Assembly: GCA_011192075.1 (NCBI GenBank)
Contig: DUER01000139.1
Location: forward strand, 1 to 44,318
Origin: Dehalococcoidia bacterium
Lineage (GTDB): Bacteria > Chloroflexota > Dehalococcoidia > Dehalococcoidales > S120
DNA length: 44,318 nt
Direction of reading: 5' to 3'
Shown here: piece after piece, positions 1-8,346 of the stretch
How the letters are laid out: the number at the start of each line of letters is the position of its first letter
How positions within the stretch are numbered: the stretch's first letter is position 1
Position numbers and translations under genes: made by a program
Notes under the pieces: generated by a model
What the model was told of the DNA's origin: nothing
Databases searched by the model: none
Seen by the model: the letters and a program-made list of their open reading frames with translations, nothing else

Positions 1-1171
1 GTTGACTGGTGACGACACCTGTCTCAGTGAGAGCATAAATTTGCTTAATGTTAATCCCCATCGCCCGTAAGAAGCGGAGGATATCAGGGCTGAGGCTAGC
101 CCCACTAGTAATGCCATGCTTGACATTACTGAGCCCGTGCTTATCCTTTAATGGTCGAAATAGTAATAGATTAGCCACAGCATAAATAGCTCTCCACACC
201 AGATTGGGCCTCTTTTTCTCAATGGTAAAGTCGGCAAACTTGTAACCCACTGGGGCAAAGAGGTTATAAGCTGTTCTTTTTATAAAGCTGGAATCACTAA
301 TCCTCACCTGGATTTCTGTATTCAGCCTCTCCCATAATCTTGAAGGATACACGATGATGCTTGGAGCAATCTCCCTCAGGTCAGCCTGAACCGTTTCAGG
401 CTCTTCAGGGAAATTCATCGTTACCCCGGCAAGCAGCATATTGCCGAGGCCCAACATCTGCTCAACAATCCAACTTGGCAGCATAAAAGAAACGCTATTA
501 TTATCCTCAGAAAGAGGAATAACCTTAAGCATCTCTTTAGTCCATGTAATGAAAGTCTTATGCTTGACGATTGCTCCCTTGGGTAAGCCGGTGGTTCCTG
601 AGGTGTAGAGAATCAATGCCACATCGTCTAGCTTGGTTTCGGCGACCCTCTGCTCAAAAAGCCCCGGATAAGATTGCTCATACTCCTTTCCTTGCTGAAG
701 AAAATCGTTATAGCTTATTAACAAAGGGTCATCGTAACCTTTCAGTCCTTTGGGGTCCCAGTAAATAACCTTCTTCAGTAGAGGGAGCTCATTCTCAACT
801 CTGATTATCTTGTCAACCTGCTCCTGGTCTTCAGCTACAATAAATTTAGCATCGGAGTGCTGAGCCTGATATTTCACCTCGTCGGGGAGACAATCAGAAG
901 AAATCCCGGTCATTGCTCCCCCTGCTGACTGAGCAGCTAACTCAGCCCAAAATAACGCAGGGGCATTATCGCTCAGGGTAGCAATCTTATCCCCAGGCTC
1001 AAAGCCATTACTTAGCAGGGCCAGAGCAAAATACTTTACTTTTTCATAGACATCAGCCCAGGTAAACTCCTTCCAGATACCAAAAGCCTTCCGCCGCATA
1101 GCAACCCTGTCACCACCCCACCTGCGGTAGTTCGCCATTAGAATTTTAGGGAGAGTTTCATCAGTAACCAT
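1..1171 (-). CDS. AMP-forming long-chain acyl-CoA synthetase, C-terminus cut by window edge
   Basis: This reading frame is absent from the ORF track because it runs off the left edge. It begins at the ATG whose complement lies at 1169-1171, and about 390 codons are visible. The adenylate-forming enzyme signature YTSGTTGLPKG is present, and further on the frame reads GITSGASLSP and YALTET, as in FAA1-type long-chain fatty acyl-CoA ligases. The family activates a carboxylic acid with ATP to an acyl-AMP and then an acyl-CoA. The C-terminal lid domain is outside the window. It is divergent from the AOR-family gene at 1367, so the two may be co-regulated, since acyl-CoA or acid substrates could link to aldehyde chemistry. 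Chain-length specificity cannot be read from the sequence. Confidence 0.9.
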   Translation of the reverse strand, partial: MVTDETLPKILMANYRRWGGDRVAMRRKAFGIWKEFTWADVYEKVKYFALALLSNGFEPGDKIATLSDNAPALFWAELAAQSAGGAMTGISSDCLPDEVKYQAQHSDAKFIVAEDQEQVDKIIRVENELPLLKKVIYWDPKGLKGYDDPLLISYNDFLQQGKEYEQSYPGLFEQRVAETKLDDVALILYTSGTTGLPKGAIVKHKTFITWTKEMLKVIPLSEDNNSVSFMLPSWIVEQMLGLGNMLLAGVTMNFPEEPETVQADLREIAPSIIVYPSRLWERLNTEIQVRISDSSFIKRTAYNLFAPVGYKFADFTIEKKRPNLVWRAIYAVANLLLFRPLKDKHGLSNVKHGITSGASLSPDILRFLRAMGINIKQIYALTETGVVTSQ

Positions 1172-1210
1172 TCATTAGCTCTCTGGTGAATATTGGTAAA
1201 GCCCCTTGAT

Positions 1211-1239
1211 ATTTTAGCATTGGCAAATCGCTTTCTCAA
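1211..1239 (-). promoter_or_regulatory. Sigma70-type promoter for the acyl-CoA synthetase
   Basis: On the minus strand TTGAGA is followed after 17 bases by TAAAAT, 40 bases ahead of the ATG at 1171. The spacing and boxes match the bacterial housekeeping consensus well. Confidence 0.6.
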
Positions 1240-1262
1240 CCGTTGTGAGTGAGCACTGTCTA

Positions 1263-1291
1263 TTGACAAGATATATCTTGGTATATATAGT
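1263..1291 (+). promoter_or_regulatory. Sigma70-type promoter with an embedded palindrome, upstream of the AOR gene
   Basis: TTGACA (1263-1268), a 17-base spacer and TATAGT (1286-1291) make a near-consensus promoter about 75 bases ahead of the AOR start. A perfect 12-bp palindrome, AAGATATATCTT, overlaps the last -35 base and the spacer (1268-1279). That is where a dimeric repressor would sit; the operator role is an inference. Confidence 0.6.
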
Positions 1292-1366
1292 AAGTCATAC
1301 TCACTAGATATTCTCCCCCAGCAAGCTCAAAAATGCCTTGACACCGTTAAAACAAGGAGGTTGGTA

Positions 1367-3055
1367 ATGAGTAAAATTCTAAGAGTTGATATGACCAACC
1401 TGAAGGTAGTAGTGGAGGCTTCTCCACCAGAGTACGAACGGTTGGGCGGCAGAGGTTTGACGGCAAGAATTCTCAACCGGGAGCTTCTCCCAACTTGCCA
1501 CCCCTTGGGCAAACACAACAAGATAATCTTTGCCCCGGGGCTTCTGGATGGTAGCCGTTTCCCTTCATCAGGTCGGCTCTCTGTAGGGTTTAAGAGTCCT
1601 CTAACCGGGGGAATCAAAGAGAGCAACGTTGGTGGCACATCAGGTCAGAAGCTAGGTAGGTTAGGTATTAAGGCAGTTATCTTGGAAGGTCAGCCGGATG
1701 ATACTGAGCTACATATAATAAAGGTAACCAAGGATGGTGCCGCTATCCTACCAGCCGATAATCTAACTGGACTTACTAATTACGCCGTAGTGAAAGAATT
1801 AAGGGCTATTCATGGTGAGAATGTTGGTGTGCTCACCATTGGTCCCCCGGGTGAGAGGAAGGCCTCAATGGCATCTGTAGCCTGTACCGATATGGATGGC
1901 ATGCCTAGCCGTCAGTTAGCTCGCGGTGGTGCGGGGGCAGTTATGGGGTCTAAAAGGATAAAAGCAATAGTGATTGATGATACCAGGACGAAGCCGATAG
2001 CAGCCAAAAGGGCGAAGGCTTTCAGGGAGCTTGTTACGGAGTACACCAAATTCCTAGATGAGAGCAAGGGGGCTAATTTAGTGCGTGCTTATGGCCAAAT
2101 GGGTGGATTGGTATGGATTAGCGACCGTAACCACAGCTTGCCCGTGAGAAACTTTACTTCGGGTATGTTCGAAGGGGCAAGCAAGATAGGTGGCAAGGAA
2201 GCTATAGGATACCTTACCAGTCAGGGAAGTCAATGGAGTATTCCGTGTATGCCGGGATGCTTGCAGCGTTGCAGTAATATCGTTCGAGATAAAGAAGGAA
2301 ATTACGTAACATCTGGACTGGAATTCGAAACAGCAGCTCTGCTGGGTGCTAATCTCGGCATTGATGACATTTATGCCATTGCCGCTATGAGCCGACTTGA
2401 TGACGACTATGGTTTGGATGATATAGAGATGGGAGTAACCTTAGGGGTAGCTGTAGACGCTGGAATAATGAACTTGGGGGATAGCACTAGAGCTATAGCC
2501 TTAATAAATGAGATTGGCCAGGGAACCACTCTGGGCAGGATTCTCGGCGAAGGTGCAGCTGTTACCGCAAGAGCCTTTGGCATAAGTAGAGTCCCAGTAA
2601 TAAAAGGACAGGCAATACCGGCTCATGACCCGAGAGTTGAGAATGGCACAGGTGTTACTTATTGCACTTCGGCAATGAGTGACCATACCGCTGGCGCTGT
2701 CCTCTTCAGGCAGCCAACTCCAGCTGAAGCAGTGAAGGCATCAAAGCAAGTCCAGATTAACGTGGCTATGGTTGACAGTCTAGGCCTTTGTTACATTGCT
2801 TTCACCGAGAGAGCCTACCCAATGGAGAAGGTGACTGAGATTGTCAATACACAATGTGGCTTAGATTTAAGTTATGAAGATATGCAAGAGATGGGCAAAA
2901 CAGTATTGAAAGAGGAGAGAGTATTCAATCTGAAGGCAGGGTTTGCTCCAAGTGCTGACCGGCTTCCAGAATTCTTTAAGGAAGAGCCTTCACCCCCGAG
3001 TGACTTTATTTTCGATGTGCCGGACAGTGAAATTGATTCGTTCTGGGATTTCTAG
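1367..3055 (+). CDS. Aldehyde:ferredoxin oxidoreductase family protein (tungsten/molybdenum bis-pterin enzyme)
   Basis: This is a 562-residue protein of the AOR family, which oxidises aldehydes (or reduces acids) with ferredoxin through a bis-pyranopterin tungsten or molybdenum centre and one 4Fe-4S cluster in the cytoplasm. The N-terminus ILRVD...LGGRGLTA and the GGAGAVMGSKRIKAI segment near residue 190 are family hallmarks. Cluster cysteines appear as C294-x3-C298-x3-C302, and the late fourth-cysteine motif DSLGLC is also present. The track starts at TTG 1361, but AAGGAGG at 1354-1360 sits six bases before ATG 1367, which I prefer. The first cysteine spacing is x3 rather than the x2 of classical AOR, and the protein is shorter than the usual 600 or so residues, so it belongs to a divergent subfamily. 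The substrate is unknown. Confidence 0.9.
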   Translation: MSKILRVDMTNLKVVVEASPPEYERLGGRGLTARILNRELLPTCHPLGKHNKIIFAPGLLDGSRFPSSGRLSVGFKSPLTGGIKESNVGGTSGQKLGRLGIKAVILEGQPDDTELHIIKVTKDGAAILPADNLTGLTNYAVVKELRAIHGENVGVLTIGPPGERKASMASVACTDMDGMPSRQLARGGAGAVMGSKRIKAIVIDDTRTKPIAAKRAKAFRELVTEYTKFLDESKGANLVRAYGQMGGLVWISDRNHSLPVRNFTSGMFEGASKIGGKEAIGYLTSQGSQWSIPCMPGCLQRCSNIVRDKEGNYVTSGLEFETAALLGANLGIDDIYAIAAMSRLDDDYGLDDIEMGVTLGVAVDAGIMNLGDSTRAIALINEIGQGTTLGRILGEGAAVTARAFGISRVPVIKGQAIPAHDPRVENGTGVTYCTSAMSDHTAGAVLFRQPTPAEAVKASKQVQINVAMVDSLGLCYIAFTERAYPMEKVTEIVNTQCGLDLSYEDMQEMGKTVLKEERVFNLKAGFAPSADRLPEFFKEEPSPPSDFIFDVPDSEIDSFWDF

Positions 3056-3091
3056 AGTTTAAACAAGATTTGCTGTCAGTGCCGTGAATGG

Positions 3092-3898
3092 TTAACGCTC
3101 AATCTGCTTAATCTGATAGTGTAGCTTACCTGCCGGAGTTACTACTTCTATTACTTCTCCTTGGTTTCGCCTAATAATGGCTTTACCTACCGGTGAAGCA
3201 CTGGAAATCTTACCCCGGGTCGGGTCTACTTCCCTAGGGCTAACTATCATGTAATGCAATTCCTCTCCAGAAGTCAAGTCCTGCAGGACAATACTGTCAC
3301 CAATATTAACCTTGGGTGTTACCTCCTGTTTCTCATCAATAACAGTGGCTGACTTCATAGCTTCTTCCAGCTCTCTAATCCGACCCACTAATTGCCCATG
3401 TTGCTCCCTGGCTGCTTCCAGAGGTGCGTTCTCGCGGAAGTCCTTATCCGCCGCTGCTCTACGTATTTCATCAATAGCCTGAGAACGTTTATCCTTAAGG
3501 GTGGCAAGCTCGGCTTGCAGTTCAGCATATCCCTGCTGAGTTAAAGAGATAGTCTGTGGCAAACCCCGCCTGGACGAGGGCGACAACTTAATTTTTGCCT
3601 TTCTAGTCTTTAGGTGAGTTGCCATATTGGTCTGGCTCCACCCTTCTTTCTTGACATAAACCAAGAAGGCTCGTATTAGCTCAAGTTTTTTCATGTAGTC
3701 AGTATCCGATAATGATAACCGCTCAGCATAGTTAGCCACTTCAGGGGCAGTAAGACTAGCCGGGGGTCGCTCCAGGCCGTACCAGCGAGCAAATCTATAT
3801 ACCTCTTGCTGGCTTGCCTTTCTTTCTTCAGGTGGTAAGCTAGCCAGGAATTGGCTGGCTGCTTGACCCAGGTTTGGATTCTGGCTACCACTATTCAT
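3092..3898 (-). CDS. greA: GreA-type transcript cleavage factor with an extra N-terminal helical domain
   Basis: Residues about 114-190 form the GreA/GreB coiled coil with the acidic tip (DKDFRENAPLEAAREQ), and about 195-268 the FKBP-like C-terminal domain. GreA rescues backtracked RNA polymerase by stimulating cleavage of the transcript 3' end. Typical GreA has about 158 residues; this one has 268. The additional 110 N-terminal residues are helical (EEVYRFARWYGLERP, then YMKKLELIRAFLVYVKKEGW) and resemble the SAM-like core-binding fold at the N-terminus of tyrosine recombinases. That resemblance is only visual. The ATG overlaps the stop codon of the upstream flavoprotein gene (ATGA), indicating translational coupling. 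Confidence 0.85.
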   Translation of the reverse strand: MNSGSQNPNLGQAASQFLASLPPEERKASQQEVYRFARWYGLERPPASLTAPEVANYAERLSLSDTDYMKKLELIRAFLVYVKKEGWSQTNMATHLKTRKAKIKLSPSSRRGLPQTISLTQQGYAELQAELATLKDKRSQAIDEIRRAAADKDFRENAPLEAAREQHGQLVGRIRELEEAMKSATVIDEKQEVTPKVNIGDSIVLQDLTSGEELHYMIVSPREVDPTRGKISSASPVGKAIIRRNQGEVIEVVTPAGKLHYQIKQIER

Positions 3899-5112
3899 GT
3901 CAGGATACCTCGATAATTTTTAGACCCTCTACCTAAACGGAGGGGAATCTTCATCATCTCAATAGCCTTAGACACTGCCCTTTGTTCCAATAACCGCAGC
4001 ACAACTGCGCTATGCCAGTCAAAAGACATCTCCTCTGCTTTAAGTATAGCTTCGTCAATGTCATGGGACTTTATTATATCAAATATCTTATCAATTTGCT
4101 TATCACTCAGGCGCTCATAAAATTTTCGCGCCCGGTAGCCTATTCTTAGCTCTTGTCTCAGTTTCCTTCTCCACTCTCGCTCATAATTAGCCAGACTCTT
4201 AGCCGATAGGGCATTGCTTGCCAGCACCCGGTGCAAAATGTTAGCTGCTATGTCAGCACAGAGCAGACCATAGTAGATGCCGCCGCCGGTGGTTGGTTTC
4301 ACTTGCCCGGCAGCATCCCCTACCACTATTAACCTCTCGGTACAGGTTTTGGCTAAGGGCTTTAGTGGAATACCGCCATAGCTCAGTTCAGCCTCGGCCG
4401 AAACTATTTTCCCCCGAGCCACTAGGGACGACATGAACTTTCTCAAATAGAGTCCTGGGCTACGGCGCGACAGCAGCCCAACTAGAGCCCTATGGGGTGA
4501 GGTTGGCACCAGCCAGGCAAAAAACCCAGGAGCTATCTCCTGACCAAAATACACCTCTACCTCATCTACCTCATCTACCTCAATTAGTGACACCTCAGCC
4601 TGGGCCCCCATAACAAAATCCCCCGCCTTACCCAAACCCAACCTCTCAACAAGTTTAGAGCCAAAGCCAGTGGCAATAACTACCGCTCTTGCCTCAAAGC
4701 TTGACCTTTCTTCCTGATGAGCTGCCTCGACTCTGACCCTATCATCCCCGACCTCTATATTCTGAACTGGGCTACTTAATATATAGTGTGCCCCCTTAGC
4801 CTGAGCCTGGTTAGCTATAGCCAGGTCAAAGGCTGCCCGGTCTATAATATAAGCCTGGGTTTCTTCTCGCCGCAGCCTGAGCAATCTCCCTGAAGGTGAA
4901 AATAACTTAGCGCTGTTTGCTCGTCTCAAAATAACATTCTCATCAACGGCAAAAGAGCTAACGTACTCCTGGCTAACGATGCCGGTGCAGCAAACCCGCT
5001 CCCCCAACCTTTCCTTCTGTTCCAACACCACCGTCTCATACCCCATCCCAGCCAGCTTACAAGCCACGTAGCTCCCTACTGGACCGGCTCCGATAACAAT
5101 TACATCAAACAT
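3895..5112 (-). CDS. Geranylgeranyl reductase family FAD-dependent oxidoreductase
   Basis: A 405-residue flavoprotein. The N-terminal Rossmann motif VIVIGAGPVGSYVA binds FAD, and the second FAD motif GDAAGQVKPTTGGGIYYG (around residue 280) is the signature of the geranylgeranyl/digeranylgeranyl reductase group. These enzymes saturate isoprenoid chains or act on related hydrophobic substrates. The start ATG at 5112 has GGGAGG four bases upstream. It overlaps greA by four bases, so the two are co-transcribed, although no functional link is obvious. The exact substrate (prenyl quinone side chain, lipid, or other) cannot be told from the sequence. Confidence 0.8.
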   Translation of the reverse strand: MFDVIVIGAGPVGSYVACKLAGMGYETVVLEQKERLGERVCCTGIVSQEYVSSFAVDENVILRRANSAKLFSPSGRLLRLRREETQAYIIDRAAFDLAIANQAQAKGAHYILSSPVQNIEVGDDRVRVEAAHQEERSSFEARAVVIATGFGSKLVERLGLGKAGDFVMGAQAEVSLIEVDEVDEVEVYFGQEIAPGFFAWLVPTSPHRALVGLLSRRSPGLYLRKFMSSLVARGKIVSAEAELSYGGIPLKPLAKTCTERLIVVGDAAGQVKPTTGGGIYYGLLCADIAANILHRVLASNALSAKSLANYEREWRRKLRQELRIGYRARKFYERLSDKQIDKIFDIIKSHDIDEAILKAEEMSFDWHSAVVLRLLEQRAVSKAIEMMKIPLRLGRGSKNYRGILT

Positions 5113-5145
5113 TTTCCTCCCTTGGTTGGAAGAGTAACTTAGTGC

Positions 5146-5442
5146 CTACTTCTCAGTCGATTGAGATAGTAGATTACTATAGGCACGACAGTCATAACTA
5201 AGATAATTAGCTAACAAGTTAAGCTCGCTAATCCTGATCCCGATGAGCTTATTCAAGACAAGGATGCTAAGTGTTACCACAGCAATGGACAAACCGAAAG
5301 AAAGGGCAATCCTTTCCAGGACATCTATCTGCTTGAAGAAGACCAGTGTCCAGGCAAAGCCAGGGACCAAGAACACTAAAATGAAGCCCAGAATTCCCCT
5401 GATGACAGACAAAGATTCAAAGAAGGAAAAGAATTCACTCAT
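5146..5442 (-). CDS. Small membrane protein, DUF1616-like N-terminal region
   Basis: This 98-residue protein has two strongly hydrophobic segments: RGILGFILVFLVPGFAWTLVFF (shown here in part) around residues 15-36, and IALSFGLSIAVVTLSILVL around residues 45-63. The PGFAWTLVFF and LERIALSFGLS strings resemble the start of DUF1616 membrane proteins, which are usually about 300 residues. It is either a short family member or a truncated remnant, ending in a polar tail. It lies 33 bases upstream of the flavoprotein gene on the same strand. No convincing Shine-Dalgarno site was seen. Function is unknown. Confidence 0.55.
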   Translation of the reverse strand: MSEFFSFFESLSVIRGILGFILVFLVPGFAWTLVFFKQIDVLERIALSFGLSIAVVTLSILVLNKLIGIRISELNLLANYLSYDCRAYSNLLSQSTEK

Positions 5443-5698
5443 TGGATATAGCTAATCCACCCCTTATATTTACTCTGCCAATATTCAGCCTAGCGGTAAG
5501 GATTTAAATAGGAATTAGTCCTTATACTCACCCCATACATCTTAACCATTATGAAAGGTAACTTCAAGCATACCATGGGGATAGGGCTAGTCCAAACTAT
5601 ATTCTAAGCCTGTATGTCATGAATTAAAATCAATAAATACGCCCAAATTTCTTGCCTGGGGTATTGACGAAAGTCTTAGATTATGCTGTTTTATTGTC
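5443..5698. other. Intergenic stretch with no recognised gene
   Basis: AT-rich spacer between the DUF1616-like gene and the CARDB relic. No RNA gene, repeat or terminator was recognised. A lone TTGACG around 5663 lacks a matching -10 box. Confidence 0.4.
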
Positions 5699-6143
5699 AT
5701 GTGGCAATTTGACTCTTTACTCAAACATTACAACCGTTTATGGAAATTGTATAAAACATTAACCCAAAACGTCGCTGGAACCTATACTGTAGATGTTAAT
5801 GGCCTATCAGGCACATTTACGGTCAAGGCACCTCCGGTACCCCCGGCACCAGCCGCCTTCAAGGTGAGCCAGCTCAGCATCTCACCAGCAGAGGTTCAGG
5901 TTGGAGAAACGGTTACCGTTTCAGCTACGGTAGCCAATACCGGTGAGGTTGAGGGCAGCTACACGGTAACCCTAGATTAATGGTGATACAGAAGCTACCA
6001 AGAAGGTCACCATCGCTGGAGGACAAACGGCTAAGGTTACCTTCTCCGTAGTCAGGGATGTTGCTGGAAGTTACCAGATTGATATTAATGGTCAAACCGG
6101 GAGCTTCACGGTAACCGAGGCACCTCAAGCCTGGTGGATCTGA
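5699..6143 (+). pseudogene. Relic of a CARDB-domain surface/adhesion protein, truncated and frameshifted
   Basis: The 93-codon track ORF contains NVAGTYTVDVNGLSGTFTV, a proline linker (PPVPPAPAAF), then the start of a CARDB-type beta domain (LSISPAEVQVGETVTVSATV). It stops at TVTLD. One frame over, the same domain resumes directly as INGDTEATKKVTIAGG and ends DVAGSYQIDINGQTGSF..EAPQAWWI, a clear repeat of the first block. So about 1.3 repeat units of a multi-domain extracellular protein survive, with a frameshift at about 5976-5982 and no proper N-terminus or signal peptide. The first 23 residues of the track ORF look unrelated to the family. Confidence 0.7.
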
Positions 6144-6347
6144 ATGGTTGTAGGGCTGCAGTTATCTCAGCCAGCTATTCCGACTAACTAGACCAATAAC
6201 CCTTTTTCGGTCAGCATCGGCGTCTGACTTATCTTATCCTCGGCTCCAATACACTCGCAGTCTACCGAGTGGGAGGGGCTATGTCTGACTCACAAAGATT
6301 CCCCCAGCCGGTGCAGTACCTGCTAATCTCCCTAGGTGAATAACAGG

Positions 6348-7469
6348 TCACCTACCTAGCTCGGAGCGAGTACGGAAGAATCTTAGCAGGTTATCGCGGG
6401 TAATCAGCCCGATAACTCTACCCTCTCTTACCACAGGCATCTGATTTATGTCATCCTCAATCATCTGCTCTAGTATGCTTAGAGCTTCCTGGTCAGGACG
6501 GGCTGCCTTTAGCTTATCAACTGGGGTCATTATCTCCTTTACCTGAGTAGCATTCCAATTCTGTTGGGAGACAGACTTAAAATTGTGCAGCGTCAAAATC
6601 CCCTTTAACTCGCCTTCATCAGCTACTAGAAAAAAGCGACGCCCGCTAGTGAAAATATAACCTTGAACCAGATGATTAACAGTAACATTTGAAGGCACTA
6701 CTGGGAAGTCAGAGGTCATTACCTGTGTCGCCGTAATTCCAACTAGTCCCTCACGCCACTGACTCTGACGATAGCTAGCTGAGGCAGCATTTTCCAGGAA
6801 CCAGCCAATAAAGGCTAGCCACAAACCACCAAACCAATCGTGAAGGAGGAACATTACTGAAATGCCACCTAGAATGAAAAGGTAGCCTATACCCCGCCCC
6901 ACTAGTGTGGCAATCAGAGTTGAGCGGTTGTAGTTACCGGTAAAGCGCCATAGGAGAGAACGGAAAACACGCCCACCATCCAAAGGGAAACCCGGTATCA
7001 GATTGAATACAGCCAGCACACCATTTACATAAGCCAGCCAGAGAGCCATAACTGCCACCGGCTCGGATACACTCTGGGTAAATAGCCAAAGCAGAGCAAA
7101 CAAGCCACCAATTACTAAGCTACAAGCAGGACCGGCGGCTGCCATTATAAACTCAGTGCTGGCTTTTGTTGCCTCCCTAGTTATTTGAGCCATGCCGCCA
7201 AAGATAAAAAGGGTGATACTCTTTACCGGGATGCCATTAACCCTGGCTACAAAGCTATGAGCTAACTCGTGGGCAACTACTGAGGCAAAAAATAATAGGC
7301 TGGTGATAATGCCAATAGTCCAGTAAACTAAATGGCTCCAACCGGGATAGGTCATGGGGAAGTACTGGGTTGATAGAGAGACGACTACTAAAACAAATAC
7401 TATAAACCACGTATAGTGCAGCCTGAACTGGATGCCAAAGAGTTTACCTAAATTAAATGCATTACCCAT
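6348..7469 (-). CDS. Site-2-protease-type (M50) membrane zinc metalloprotease with C-terminal CBS pair
   Basis: A 373-residue polytopic membrane protein. The zinc-binding HExxH is at residues 67-71 (VVAHELAHSF), and the second motif NLIPGFPLDGGRVFRSLLW supplies the third ligand (Asp164). Both lie in hydrophobic segments, as in S2P/SpoIVFB-like intramembrane proteases. Residues about 245-370 form two CBS domains (TATQVMTSDFPVVPSNVTV and VKEIMTPVDKL), which in relatives bind adenine nucleotides and regulate activity. It follows thi4 by 54 bases on the same strand, so it may be read through from the thiamin operon, although a thiamin role is not implied. The substrate is unknown. Confidence 0.88.
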   Translation of the reverse strand: MGNAFNLGKLFGIQFRLHYTWFIVFVLVVVSLSTQYFPMTYPGWSHLVYWTIGIITSLLFFASVVAHELAHSFVARVNGIPVKSITLFIFGGMAQITREATKASTEFIMAAAGPACSLVIGGLFALLWLFTQSVSEPVAVMALWLAYVNGVLAVFNLIPGFPLDGGRVFRSLLWRFTGNYNRSTLIATLVGRGIGYLFILGGISVMFLLHDWFGGLWLAFIGWFLENAASASYRQSQWREGLVGITATQVMTSDFPVVPSNVTVNHLVQGYIFTSGRRFFLVADEGELKGILTLHNFKSVSQQNWNATQVKEIMTPVDKLKAARPDQEALSILEQMIEDDINQMPVVREGRVIGLITRDNLLRFFRTRSELGR

Positions 7470-7523
7470 CTTCGGCGATAATATAGCGCAAAGTTCTTGT
7501 GTAAGAAGGTGATTTATGGGTCA

Positions 7524-8315
7524 CTAAGGTACTTTTAGCTGGTGCAAAATCTCTATGGCAACCTGAGCCGCTCGTTTACCCGAGAGAAGCATACCGCCGA
7601 AGATAGGACCCATTCTAGGTGCCCCAAAAACAGCATTAGCTGCCATGCCGGCAACGATGAGACCAGGATAGACCTCCTGGGTGTTGTCTATTATTTCCCT
7701 TTCTCCTACCTCAGCCCACATCGGCTTTTCCCCGGTTACTCTGCCTTCCTTTGTCCTTAATTTGGCACCGAGCTTATTGACTACCATTTGGCAGATTTCG
7801 CTGGCATGCCCGGTAGCATCTATTACTACCCCTGCCCGTATGGCTAAGGGGTCCACGTGCAATCCAGCTAACGAGACTGCACTCCAATTCAATACTAACC
7901 CAGTTATCCTATCATCCTCCCTTATCATCAAATCCTCGATGCTAATCAGATTAAATATCCTAGCTCCAGCCTTTATAGCTTTGGAGCAGATTGTTGAGAC
8001 GGCTTCCAAAGAATCAGCAATATAGTAGCCCTTTTCATACTCTCTGGTTGTTACGTCAAACTCATCTAATAGCTTCTTTCCCTGTTCCTGAACCACGATA
8101 CGATTAAACATCATCCCTCCACCAGGCATGCCACCACCAACACGGAGCTGCTTTTCAAATAGCACCGTTTTTACCCCATTCCTTGCCAAATAATAAGCAG
8201 CCGTCATGCCGGCTGGTCCAGCTCCACCTATAGCAACGTCAACCTCCATAGCCTCTAGGAAGTCCTTCATGAAGCTTTCGGTTATTGCCTTGGATACGGT
8301 TATCTCGTCGAGCAT
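7524..8315 (-). CDS. thi4: Thi4-family thiazole synthase, His-type (sulfide-dependent)
   Basis: 263 residues, the usual size for archaeal and bacterial Thi4. The FAD/NAD-binding motif [16 protein letters not shown] is at about 29-44, [13 protein letters not shown] at 60-72, and [20 protein letters not shown] near the C-terminus; all are Thi4 hallmarks. The enzyme makes the ADP-thiazole precursor of thiamin from NAD and glycine. Eukaryotic Thi4 gives up its own cysteine sulfur, but here the corresponding position is His153 ([10 protein letters not shown]), as in methanogen enzymes that use free sulfide with iron and turn over repeatedly. It lies 31 bases after thiC behind the TPP riboswitch, and GGAG precedes the ATG. 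It replaces the usual bacterial ThiG/ThiH/ThiO route. Confidence 0.92.
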   Translation of the reverse strand: MLDEITVSKAITESFMKDFLEAMEVDVAIGGAGPAGMTAAYYLARNGVKTVLFEKQLRVGGGMPGGGMMFNRIVVQEQGKKLLDEFDVTTREYEKGYYIADSLEAVSTICSKAIKAGARIFNLISIEDLMIREDDRITGLVLNWSAVSLAGLHVDPLAIRAGVVIDATGHASEICQMVVNKLGAKLRTKEGRVTGEKPMWAEVGEREIIDNTQEVYPGLIVAGMAANAVFGAPRMGPIFGGMLLSGKRAAQVAIEILHQLKVP

Positions 8316-8346
8316 ATTCTCTCCACTTGCTTTATTATGCCATCAG

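Noticed and set aside
571-768. 65-aa plus-strand ORF
   Set aside because: It is antisense to the acyl-CoA synthetase frame, which has clear family motifs over the whole stretch.
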